A stretch of 64,000 nucleotides of DNA. Source: Paenibacillus beijingensis. Lineage in GTDB: Bacteria > Bacillota > Bacilli > Paenibacillales > Paenibacillaceae. Below, one piece after another: positions 7,510-14,779 of this stretch. A program made the position numbers and the translations under genes. The DNA lies in assembly GCF_000961095.1 (NCBI RefSeq), contig NZ_CP011058.1:620001-684000 (forward strand), in the 5' to 3' direction. Under the pieces are notes generated by a model. The model was given only the letters and a program-made list of their open reading frames with translations. It was not told the origin of the DNA and searched no databases. The stretch's first letter is position 1; every line of letters starts with the position of its first letter.

Positions 7510-9607
7510 CTCGCTTTTTTATTAGTGTTGTTATTACCGTTTCTGGGTGTAAGGAACAAAAAGATTCAATAATATCATTATCTGTTGGATCTCCATTGAA
7601 CGCATGATTTACAGTATGGATAAAGTTCTCATATTCACTTTCTAAATTGTGTTTGATCATTGATATTAGGTGATTACTACGGAGTCCTGATACAAAACAC
7701 AGAGCATCAAGGATATAGTCCGGTATGAAGGCATGTTTATCGAGTCTAGATGATATTGCTAATGCCAACCATCCCTTTCCTTCTTTTTCAGCCAACCGTA
7801 AAATCTCTTTCCCAAATACGCTAAGTTCTAAACTATTGATCTTTTCGATAGAACTGATTTGATCATGCTTTCTGCTATAAATTTCGTTGCAGATTACGTC
7901 TATTACATATGATTTGTTACCGTGTTTAATAAATTCAACCTCAAATGTGTTTTCTGCATAAAATGCTGTAACGAACTCGTTATCGTTGCAATAAGAATCG
8001 AGTTTTACTTTTCGTGCCTCACCAGATGTTTGTGAGTCTATACATTTCTTTTGGTATTCCACATCGTCGTAAGCACCTGTTTCTACAGGTACAATAGATA
8101 GATCATTATCAGTTATTATTGCACATCTTCTCTTAATTCTATCAGTTGAAAAAAGATTTGCGATATTTGTGAATTGTGTGCTGCCAACATTAATGAGACT
8201 AACTCCTATCTCATCTAACGTGATCCCCAAGACCTTCTTCACCAATTCAGGGATTATAATCATTTCAGCATCACCTTCAACTAAGATGACTGAACGTGCA
8301 AACAAAAGTGTAGATCTCGTTGCGTCTAAATAACGCTCAATTTTTGTTATCTCTCCAGGTGACATACCAGTACTCGGCTGGGCTACTTCACTGCTGATAT
8401 TGTCAATGTATAAGATGTTAACTGCATTAAGCGCACATGAAGACGAAATATGGCTTGAATGAGTGGTCAAAATAATTTGTGTATTTTCGTGGTTGTGATA
8501 TTTTTGAAACAATGTTTTTTGAATATGATTATGTAGATGTGCTTCCGGTTCCTCAATCAATAGGAAATGTGCTGCCTTATTTCTAGCATGATCAAGCCTA
8601 TTATATTCTTCAAGCTTTAAAGCTAGATAAAGTAAGTTTGCACCCCCTAAACTTAATTCATACAGATCTCCCAAGTATGCTTCACCTGATACCTCGCTGG
8701 CACGAATGGTTAAAGCTCGCAATGTTTGATTAAAATCGTCTGATAAATTGGAATTGATCTCGATACGTGGAGCATATGTGTGCCCGACGGTCTTGTGTAA
8801 CGATTGAGTTACGCCTGTTGCTAACTCTCTTATTTCTTGTAGATTGGTTATATGAGAATTGAGGTCTTTAATTGTATTACTTACTGTTTCAGAAGTCGAC
8901 TCATTAATATTAAGATTTTGTAGTAATCTTAGTAAAGGCGATTTCCGCGTATTCTTCAAATCACCTATAACGTCACGCAGTGCCTTAGCGTAGGTGCATG
9001 CAAAATCATTCTTGAATACATACTGATTTGCCAAAGTGCCTAGAACACTGCTGTCGTCAAGATCAGGATCCGGGAACATCCCACCTACAAAATCCCCTAC
9101 AATACTCGTATAAATAAAATCGTCACAAATATTCCCATTACCACGACCATATAGAACAGCCTCGTATAGGTTGATCTTTATGGTTTCCAGGAAAGTTTGT
9201 ATTGCTTGCATTCGCTGTGGATTACTCGGATCACTTAGTTCAAATAATCTTTTTCGCACCTCATACTTGGGTCTAAAGAACAATGTTAAGGAGCCTTTTT
9301 CTGAATCAGAATGAGTTCCCTGGTATATTAGTGCTTGAGAAGAATCATCGTCTGATAAGCCACCGAAATGTAGACTGATAATAATCCAATGCCCCTGCCA
9401 TCTAGTAAGTCCACGGTTAAAATCTGTCTCACTTAAGTTTACGGATGATCTTGGGAGGTTTTCATCTATCAATAAACGAATGGCGTACAATGCGTTTGTT
9501 TTTCCTGTACCATTAGCACCAATTATTGTGTTAACACCTTCATTAAATTTAAAATTAGCTTTTTGAAAATTTCGGAAGTTCCTTAATTTAAGACTCGAAA
9601 TATACAT
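7493..9607 (-). CDS. gajA: OLD-family ATPase/TOPRIM nuclease (GajA-like)
   Basis: This 704-residue overcoming-lysogenization-defect nuclease has an SMC/RecF-like ATPase: GANGTGKTN Walker A at 30-38, an LSLGGANLLYLAL signature at about 318-330, LLIEEPEAHLH Walker B at 349-359 and ILTTHSSHISS H-loop at 379-389. A C-terminal TOPRIM domain follows with SVILVEGDAEMIIIP (Glu 444) and IITDNDLS (Asp 500 and 502), the metal-binding residues. In Gabija, GajA nicks DNA at preferred sequences once nucleotide pools fall. With the overlapping helicase gene it makes a class 2 OLD pair. It is about 125 residues longer than the B. cereus GajA. The ATG at 9607 has an AGAGAGGAAAGGG ribosome binding site. The catalytic residues look intact. 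Confidence 0.85.
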   Translation of the reverse strand: MYISSLKLRNFRNFQKANFKFNEGVNTIIGANGTGKTNALYAIRLLIDENLPRSSVNLSETDFNRGLTRWQGHWIIISLHFGGLSDDDSSQALIYQGTHSDSEKGSLTLFFRPKYEVRKRLFELSDPSNPQRMQAIQTFLETIKINLYEAVLYGRGNGNICDDFIYTSIVGDFVGGMFPDPDLDDSSVLGTLANQYVFKNDFACTYAKALRDVIGDLKNTRKSPLLRLLQNLNINESTSETVSNTIKDLNSHITNLQEIRELATGVTQSLHKTVGHTYAPRIEINSNLSDDFNQTLRALTIRASEVSGEAYLGDLYELSLGGANLLYLALKLEEYNRLDHARNKAAHFLLIEEPEAHLHNHIQKTLFQKYHNHENTQIILTTHSSHISSSCALNAVNILYIDNISSEVAQPSTGMSPGEITKIERYLDATRSTLLFARSVILVEGDAEMIIIPELVKKVLGITLDEIGVSLINVGSTQFTNIANLFSTDRIKRRCAIITDNDLSIVPVETGAYDDVEYQKKCIDSQTSGEARKVKLDSYCNDNEFVTAFYAENTFEVEFIKHGNKSYVIDVICNEIYSRKHDQISSIEKINSLELSVFGKEILRLAEKEGKGWLALAISSRLDKHAFIPDYILDALCFVSGLRSNHLISMIKHNLESEYENFIHTVNHAFNGDPTDNDIIESFCSLHPETVITTLIKKRGENSD

Positions 9608-9646
9608 AGAACCCTTTCCTCTCTTTTGCAGAACTGGTTTGTTACA

Positions 9647-9652
9647 ATTATA
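9647..9652 (-). promoter_or_regulatory. Probable -10 box of the gajAB-like operon
   Basis: TATAAT on the minus strand lies about 40 nt upstream of the ATG at 9607, in the only A/T-rich stretch that could serve the operon. No convincing -35 box was found at the right spacing. Confidence 0.35.
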
Positions 9653-9751
9653 TTTAATTCGAAGCTGTAAATAAACAAGAAGTTTCTATCTTCGACCTTA
9701 GGATTATTGCGAGGAACAAATAGAATGGGTTTTTATACACTTCCAAATTAT

Positions 9752-9778
9752 TGAAAAGAGCAGCTTTTTTCGCTGCTC
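9752..9778 (-). terminator. Terminator of the small island gene
   Basis: A GAGCAGC/GCTGCTC stem (9758-9764 with 9772-9778) is followed on the minus strand by TTTT. It lies 29 bp past the stop of the 87-residue gene and insulates it from gajA. Confidence 0.65.
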
Positions 9779-9806
9779 GATTAAATGTTTAGTATTTACT
9801 TGTTGG

Positions 9807-10070
9807 TTAATTTATCGATATGTGTATTTTTCTGATGAATATAAACTCTTCATCTATGTCATCTTGATATTCCACGATTTGAAAAAGATCATCATATTCT
9901 AGATTAATGTCAAATGTTAATAGTTGATCAATTATATCTCTAGAAAGATTGATGATATCACCTATATTTATACTTATAGAATATCTTCCCACTCTTATGA
10001 ACGTCATCCTCCCCATCTTTTCATCCTCAAATATTATAGTTTTATTTTTCGGATTATTCGTTATTAACAT
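9807..10070 (-). CDS. Small acidic protein of unknown function in the defence island
   Basis: The product has 87 residues and is rich in Ile, Asp and Glu (DINLEYDDLFQIVEYQDDIDEE), with no membrane segment or signal peptide. I do not recognise a family. It is likely a real gene because a strong GGTGGAGG ribosome binding site precedes the ATG at 10070, it has its own terminator 29 bp after the stop, and its AT-rich composition fits the island. It sits directly upstream of gajA on the same strand but is separated from it by that terminator. It could be an accessory or immunity protein, or an unrelated passenger; nothing in the sequence decides this. Confidence 0.6.
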   Translation of the reverse strand: MLITNNPKNKTIIFEDEKMGRMTFIRVGRYSISINIGDIINLSRDIIDQLLTFDINLEYDDLFQIVEYQDDIDEEFIFIRKIHISIN

Positions 10071-10126
10071 TGAACCTCCACCTTTACACTAGAATAAGTT
10101 ATCATAAAATTCAATCTAACTTTTTT

Positions 10127-10435
10127 TTAATCCCACAAATAACTATAACCAACTAATAAAAATATTGTATTTGGCTCGAACCAGATACCGGAGATAATCG
10201 GCTGCTTCTGCAGATACGAGCCGAAAGCAATCGTCATCGCCGGACCTTTAAGCGCCATTGGCTGAAGCAATACATGCACCATCGACCCGTCCAACAGGCG
10301 GGCGTCGACGATCGGAGTCGACTTGTTCTCAACCCGGTTCACGTTGGCAACGACGGACTGGTTTAAATCTTCAAGCCGCTCACGGCTTTCAAACATCGTC
10401 GCAAGAAGCCAGGTCATTCTGCCTTCGCGTTCGTT
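10127..10435 (-). pseudogene. cpaF: cpaF/tadA ATPase remnant, middle fragment, cut at the island edge
   Basis: From 10435 down to about 10229 the frame reads EREGRMTWL, RERLEDLNQSVVANVNR and PIVDARLLDGSMVHVLLQP, then ALKGPAMTI. This is the N1/N-terminal domain of CpaF/TadA-type secretion ATPases, just before the RKF motif. After MTI the homology stops. The frame continues with an unrelated tail to 10127 that includes SGIWFEPN, which faintly recalls a Cache sensor domain. The whole ATPase core (Walker A, Asp box, Walker B) is missing, so the product cannot work. The break marks the border between the old tad locus and the AT-rich island. Confidence 0.8.
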
Positions 10436-10570
10436 GAACTTCCCACCACCTACGCATTCACTTAGAGGCGGGGGGATTCCTGGGTAATCCCTTCTATCGA
10501 AAGGAAGTTGACCAGGCGATCCCTGCCGTCCCGGCAGTTCAACTTCCTTCATTCCAACAAACGAAGTCCT
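10436..10570 (-). ncRNA. Probable omega RNA (reRNA) of the TnpB element
   Basis: TnpB guide RNAs are made from the 3' end of tnpB plus the right end of the element and run into flanking DNA. Here that region has two strong stems: GGAAGTTGAAC with GTCAACTTCC flanking a CCGGGACGG core, then the subterminal CCCCCCGCC hairpin. The guide would begin at the element edge with cpaF sequence (CGAACGCGAAGGCAG...). The position is inferred from family knowledge. Confidence 0.5.
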
Positions 10571-11655
10571 TCCCGTTCGATGTTGATCGCCGCGTTGTGG
10601 TCGCGGTTATGTTGGGTGCCGCACATGGGACACATCCACTCGCGCACCTTTAAATCTTTCACATCCCGGTTTCGCTCGCCGCATACCGAGCATAACTGGC
10701 TTGACGGGAAGCTCTTGTTTACGGTGATGACGTTCCGGCCATGCCACGCGGCCTTGTATGTAATCATGTCGCCAAACCTGGACCACGCCGCGTCCGAAAT
10801 CGACTTCGCGAGTTTATGATTCTTCATCATGTTCTTCACTTGCAGGTTCTCCAGGCAGATCGTTTGGTTTTCACGAATCAGCCGGATCGACAGTTTGTGC
10901 AGGAAATCCTCGCGGCAGTTTGCGATTTTCTCATGTAGCCGCGCGATCTTCATTCGGGCCTTGGCACGGTTTTTACCGTCCTTTTGCCGGCGGGATAATC
11001 TTCGTTGCCATAAGGCCAGTTTCGTCTCATACCCCCGTAAATAATTCGGATTGTCAATGGTTTCACCCGTAGAAAGGATGGCAAAGTGCTTAAGGCCCAG
11101 ATCGATGCCCACGCTTTTCGTTTTGTCCACCCGAACATAGGGGCAGTAGAGCATTTTGCATAACACCGAGACAAAGTATTTGCCGCTCGGGTTCCGGCGA
11201 ACGGTGGCGGATAATATGCGGCCTTCGATCTCACGGCTTTTTGCAAAACGCACAAGACCGAGCTTGGGCAGTTGAATCCTGTTTCCTTGAATACGAATAG
11301 CGTTCTTATTGTTCTTGGTCGTATAGCTCTGTTCGGACGAACGCTTTCGCTTGAACTGCGGATAATGATTCTGTTTGGTAAAAAACCGCTTAAACGCATC
11401 TTCGAGTGACTCTAGCGCGCTTTGAAGGGCGGTGGCATCCACTTCCCGTAGCCACTCGAATCCCGATTCGCGCTTCAGCAGCGTAAGCTTTCGGGAACAA
11501 GCGCTAAAGGTTAATGTCTTCCGCTCATTCTCGTACACTTGGGTTCGAAGGGCGAGAAAACGGTTATAGACGAATCGGCTGCATCCGAGTGTTTGGTTAA
11601 TGAGCGTTTGTTGCTCCCGATCGGGATAGATCCGAAACCGGAATGCTTTGTGCAA
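10549..11655 (-). CDS. tnpB: TnpB RNA-guided endonuclease (IS200/IS605 family)
   Basis: The 368-residue protein is full length for this family. It has the N-terminal helix-turn-helix part (FRFRIYPDREQQTLINQTLGCSR), the RuvC-like nuclease with GIDLGLKHFA (first Asp) and ICLENLQVKNM (Glu), a four-Cys zinc ribbon (CSVCG ... CPMCG) and the last catalytic Asp in HNRDHNAAINI. All catalytic residues are present and the frame is open, so it may be active as an omega-RNA-guided nuclease that helps keep the element in place. The ATG at 11655 is preceded by GAGAGGCGGTGA. Its GC content is host-like, unlike the neighbouring island, so it arrived separately. Confidence 0.92.
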   Translation of the reverse strand: MHKAFRFRIYPDREQQTLINQTLGCSRFVYNRFLALRTQVYENERKTLTFSACSRKLTLLKRESGFEWLREVDATALQSALESLEDAFKRFFTKQNHYPQFKRKRSSEQSYTTKNNKNAIRIQGNRIQLPKLGLVRFAKSREIEGRILSATVRRNPSGKYFVSVLCKMLYCPYVRVDKTKSVGIDLGLKHFAILSTGETIDNPNYLRGYETKLALWQRRLSRRQKDGKNRAKARMKIARLHEKIANCREDFLHKLSIRLIRENQTICLENLQVKNMMKNHKLAKSISDAAWSRFGDMITYKAAWHGRNVITVNKSFPSSQLCSVCGERNRDVKDLKVREWMCPMCGTQHNRDHNAAINIEREGLRLLE

Positions 11656-11825
11656 GAAGAGTCACCGCCTCTCACTGGTATTCACTTCCATTATAGCACA
11701 TATGTTCGTGTTTGTCGCGGGTTCGGAGTAGCAAATGTCGGACCACACCCGAAGCTGATTCATTCCTCCATCTACGCTTCGCCTAGAGCTGGGGGTCTTC
11801 TCCATTACTTATGATAAAAATTAAA

Positions 11826-12071
11826 TCATGGTTGTTTAATAACCGTCGGATCATCCATCAGCGGCTGCAGCACGTCCAATCCGCGAAAAGAGTGGAATAA
11901 TCTGCGGACGAGCCGGACTTTCTGCAAAGAAGTCAGTTCGGCTCCGCCCTTCCAATCCATAAACGTCTGTTCGACCGTACGCATCAGCGTTTCATCCGAA
12001 ACGGACCCGCCCAAATTGATGCGGGAGCGTATCAAATCCCTAAGCTCATGCACCGTATCCTCCCCGTACAT
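11826..12071 (-). pseudogene. cpaF: cpaF/tadA ATPase remnant, N-terminal fragment
   Basis: This is the start of a CpaF-type pilus ATPase. VHELRDLIRSRINLG, LTSLQKVRLVRRLFHSFRGL and DVLQPLMDDPTV belong to the N-terminal domain. The frame is broken at DDPTV by the tnpB element and ends within it (IKQP, stop). The expected EIMINxxxxIFI segment between this fragment and the one at 10435 is absent. It overlaps the cpaE remnant by 26 bp, the normal order in tad operons. Confidence 0.8.
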
Positions 12072-13186
12072 AGCCGCTTCCCTCCTTCCTGCCGAGCGCT
12101 TCGAGCAGCTGTTCGACCGCTCCCCGGTAGTGGGGAGCCGCCGACCAAATGTCCTGCTTCGGCGCGCCGCTCCATTCGTCCACTTCCGGCAGCGTGGCTG
12201 TAATCTTCTTCAGCAGCGGACTGCCGGCCTGCTGCTCGTTAGAATGCCGGGAGGAGCAGCGATTGCTGACAAAACGGATTTTGCGCTCGGCTTGATGAAA
12301 TTTATCTGTCCATTTACGTCTGGCATAGTCAAGCGCCAGCTCAGTCTTGCGGCAAACCGTCCCCGACGGCGTTACCAGCCATACGACGGCGTCGCTGACT
12401 CCAAACACGGCAAGCGCCAAAGGATTGAGCCGGCTGTCCATATCCGCGATGACCAGATCGTAATCCCCCGAGCCGGCCAACAGCCCGATCAGCTTTACCG
12501 CTTCATCCGGTCCCATCGACATTCTTTCTTCCGGATTGACGCCGGGCGTAAAGTAGTCGGCTTTCATCCGGACACAATGCTTCCTTAGTTCTCCGAGTTT
12601 TGAGACCGCGGCATCCGGCTGAGTATGAAGCAGATAGAGCACGTCCGCCATCGCCGTGCCGCAGTCTCCGTCAAGAAGCAGGTTCGTCGCATTCCACAGC
12701 TCCAGATTCAAATAAAAAACCCGTTCGCCGCGCAATCCGGCCTGCCGTGCCAAATGCAGCGCAAGCGTCGTTTTGCCCAGCCCTCCAATGGCGTCGAATA
12801 CGGTGATGACTGCGGCTCCATCCCCCCTGCTGACTCCCGCTTCCGCCAACAGCCTGCCCGCGCCGCCGTATACGGCGAGAAGCGATTGCAGCAAAGCGGG
12901 CAGCGGCTGAAACTGCGCCACTTCCCCTTCCGCTTTAGCCGGGCCGGAAACGAGGCGGGGCGACTGGAGCATCCAGCCGGCAATCACCGATATCGGCAAG
13001 CATTTCAGGCCCGGCCGCGACCAAATCGGCCGGATAGCCTCCCTTAAAATACTGGCGGAGCGCTTGCGGATTCGTAAACGCCGTTACCCGCCAGCTTTCG
13101 CCCAACGCGTGATCCCGTACATAATCGGCCAGCCTCCTCGCATATTCCGCTTCTTTGACCGCGAGAATCAAATCAAGCTTGCGCAA
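12046..13186 (-). pseudogene. cpaE: cpaE/tadZ-like ATPase, frameshifted
   Basis: Two overlapping frames together make one CpaE/TadZ protein. The first part, from a TTG at 13186 with a GGGAGGTGGGGAA ribosome binding site, encodes a receiver-like domain (LDLILAVKEAEYARRLADYV ... PADLVAAGPEMLADIG). Near 12985 the reading must shift by one base to continue VIAGWMLQSPRLVSGPAK and the ParA/MinD-type ATPase (FDAIGGLGKTTLALHLA, with VFYLNLE and DYDLVIADMDS). The second part has no start codon with a ribosome binding site. TadZ-type ATPases position the tad pilus machine at the pole. With cpaF broken too, the locus is dead. Confidence 0.75.
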
Positions 13187-13204
13187 TTCCCCACCTCCCA
13201 AGCA

Positions 13205-13253
13205 CAAAAAAGCACCGTGAACCGACCAGCTTCGCTGTTCGTTCACGGTGCTT
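13205..13253 (-). terminator. Terminator-like hairpin just upstream of the cpaE remnant
   Basis: A 13-bp stem pairs 13210-13222 with 13241-13253 (AAGCACCGTGAAC and complement), followed on the minus strand by TTTTT. It lies about 20 nt before the cpaE ribosome binding site. It is either the end of a lost upstream gene or an attenuator. Confidence 0.65.
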
Positions 13254-13581
13254 CCGTGTATACTGTTATAAGATTTGAGAAAAATATAGCATGTTATTCC
13301 ATAAACCGTCAACATAAACGTTCCCTTTACCGATAATTCAAATTAGAGGAGCTTCTATCTGCATATGAATCCAACCGCAACGAAGATGTAGACGTAATTA
13401 GAAGGGATCGTTCCGGACGTCACCCGGTGCGTAATTAGCGGCAAGGCGGAACCGCTGCCTGAGCTCTGCACGCCGGTATAGCTTCCGATCGACCCAAGCG
13501 GATGGGAGCGAAGAGCAAAAGAACGTTTTCCGCTTGGGCAGTCCGTTATGCGGTTTCGATTCCAGTTTCAGATGAAAGGCG

Positions 13582-13699
13582 GTGAGCGGACATAAAACCG
13601 GCTCAACAATATTCTTTCCCGAAAGGCTGTCTATGGGGGCTTCTTGTGTCGCTCCCGCTCTGGCTGATCATTGCGGCTTTATTGATTTGGCTCAGATGA
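13582..13699 (+). pseudogene. Small single-pass membrane protein with a one-base frameshift
   Basis: From a GTG at 13582, preceded by AAAGGCG, the frame reads V-S-G-H-K. It must skip one A of a four-A run at 13594-13597 to continue as KPAQQYSFPKGCLW, then GLLVSLPLWLIIAALLIWLR and a stop at 13697-13699. The repaired product would have about 38 residues with one membrane helix. As sequenced, the coding frame has no start codon. This is either a real indel or a sequencing error in the homopolymer. I see no other gene in 13187-13868. Confidence 0.4.
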
Positions 13700-13750
13700 G
13701 AAAAATCTTCCTGTCGGAAACGGCTTCCGTCGTCTTAAAGCGGCGGCCAT

Positions 13751-13804
13751 ACGTTTCGCGATGAGAAATAAGAAAGTGTTAAGCGCGAAACGTTATACTT
13801 TCTT
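13751..13804. repeat. Two interlaced inverted repeats
   Basis: ACGTTTCGCG at 13751-13760 pairs with CGCGAAACGT at 13784-13793. AAGAAAGT at 13770-13777 pairs with ACTTTCTT at 13797-13804. The two pairs are interleaved and mutually exclusive as hairpins. The repeat lies just before the fsa terminator in otherwise empty DNA. Confidence 0.5.
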
Positions 13805-13811
13805 ATGTGGT

Positions 13812-13856
13812 AAAAAAGGAGCGCCGGCGAAACCATTTCGCCGGCGCTCCTTTTTT
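13812..13856. terminator. Strong bidirectional terminator after fsa
   Basis: A 21-nt perfect stem (AAAAAAGGAGCGCCGGCGAAA with its complement) around a short CCA loop gives U-runs in both directions. It lies 13 bp past the fsa stop codon. Confidence 0.9.
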
Positions 13857-13868
13857 ATTTTTGAACGA

Positions 13869-14534
13869 TTATTTCACAGCTTCCGTTACTTTTTTCGGCA
13901 TTTTTTCCCAGTCTGCCAGGAAACGCTCGATGCCGATATCGGTCAGCGGGTGTTTCCAGAGCGTCGGCAGCAGCGAACCCGGAATTGTAGCGATATGCGC
14001 GCCGGCTACGGCAGCCAGCTTCACATGCTCCAGATTGCGCACGCTTGCGACGATAATTTCCGTGGAGTAGTTGTAGTTGCGGATGATTTGGCTCAGATCT
14101 TGGATCAGCTCGATCCCGTCCATGCCGATATCGTCAAGGCGACCTACGAATGGGCTGATGTAAGTTGCTCCCGCTTTAGCGGCCATCAAACCTTGGGCGG
14201 CGCTGAATACGAGCGTTACGTTCGTTTTGATGCCTTTTTGGGACAGGGCATGCGTTGCATACAGACCGTCTTCGGTCAACGGCAGCTTGATGACGACGTT
14301 CGGTGCCCACTCGGCAATTTCCAGAGCTTCTTTCAGCATTTCATCGGCTTTCAGGCTGATAACTTCCGCGCTGACAGGACCCGGAACGATGCTGCAAATT
14401 TCTTGTACAACTTCTTTAAAATCGCGGCCTTCTTTGGCAACAAGCGTCGGGTTGGTCGTTACTCCGTCTACAAGGCCAAGCTTGGCAATACGTTTGATTT
14501 CTTCAACATTAGCAGTGTCCAAGAAAAATTTCAT
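13869..14534 (-). CDS. fsa: Fructose-6-phosphate aldolase / short transaldolase
   Basis: The 221-residue protein belongs to the short FSA/TalC class of the class I aldolase TIM barrels. It begins MKFFLDTANVEEIKRI and has the Schiff-base lysine at 83 in VVIKLPLT, preceded by GVTTNPTL and followed by TNVTLVFS, SPFVGRLDDIG and VASVRNLEHV. It either cleaves fructose 6-phosphate to dihydroxyacetone and glyceraldehyde 3-phosphate or acts as transaldolase; sequence alone does not separate these. A CTGGAGGG ribosome binding site precedes the ATG. It is the last gene in a row with glpX, yqfL and ccpN on the same strand, but a 245-bp gap with its own promoter suggests separate transcription. Confidence 0.93.
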   Translation of the reverse strand: MKFFLDTANVEEIKRIAKLGLVDGVTTNPTLVAKEGRDFKEVVQEICSIVPGPVSAEVISLKADEMLKEALEIAEWAPNVVIKLPLTEDGLYATHALSQKGIKTNVTLVFSAAQGLMAAKAGATYISPFVGRLDDIGMDGIELIQDLSQIIRNYNYSTEIIVASVRNLEHVKLAAVAGAHIATIPGSLLPTLWKHPLTDIGIERFLADWEKMPKKVTEAVK

Positions 14535-14560
14535 TTTTGGTTCCCTCCAGAAATTATATA

Positions 14561-14588
14561 TTTATATGCAATTTTCATTACATATCAA
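14561..14588 (-). promoter_or_regulatory. Probable promoter of fsa
   Basis: On the minus strand TTGATA (14588-14583) and TATAAA (14566-14561) are 16 bp apart. They lie about 25-50 bp upstream of the fsa start. Confidence 0.5.
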
Positions 14589-14779
14589 TGTTGAACACGG
14601 TCCTTGCGGCGGCAACAGAACTGGGTCCCGCGACTTTTGCGATTTCTCGCGGCAAAGGGCCGTGAGCGCATGGGGCAGCGTCCGCGCATTGAAGCGCAGA
14701 TCATACGCCACAGGCAAATAAAGACAGCATATATATTATTAACCGAAAACCGCTTTTTGCGAAACGTCACTTTTGCTAA

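Larger units (their letters stand above)
10436..11836 (-). mobile_element. IS200/IS605-family element carrying only tnpB
   Basis: The element consists of one tnpB gene between family-type ends. On the minus strand, the right end after the stop carries a subterminal hairpin (about 10442-10476: CCCCCCGCC with GGTGGTGGG around TAAGTGAATGCGTA) and finishes near TTCAA at 10436. The left end has the matching hairpin with AGCTCTAGGCGAAGCGTAGA (around 11770-11800). There is no tnpA and no target duplication, as expected for this family. It splits cpaF. About 12 cpaF codons appear to be missing at the junction, so the outer boundaries are approximate. Confidence 0.8.
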
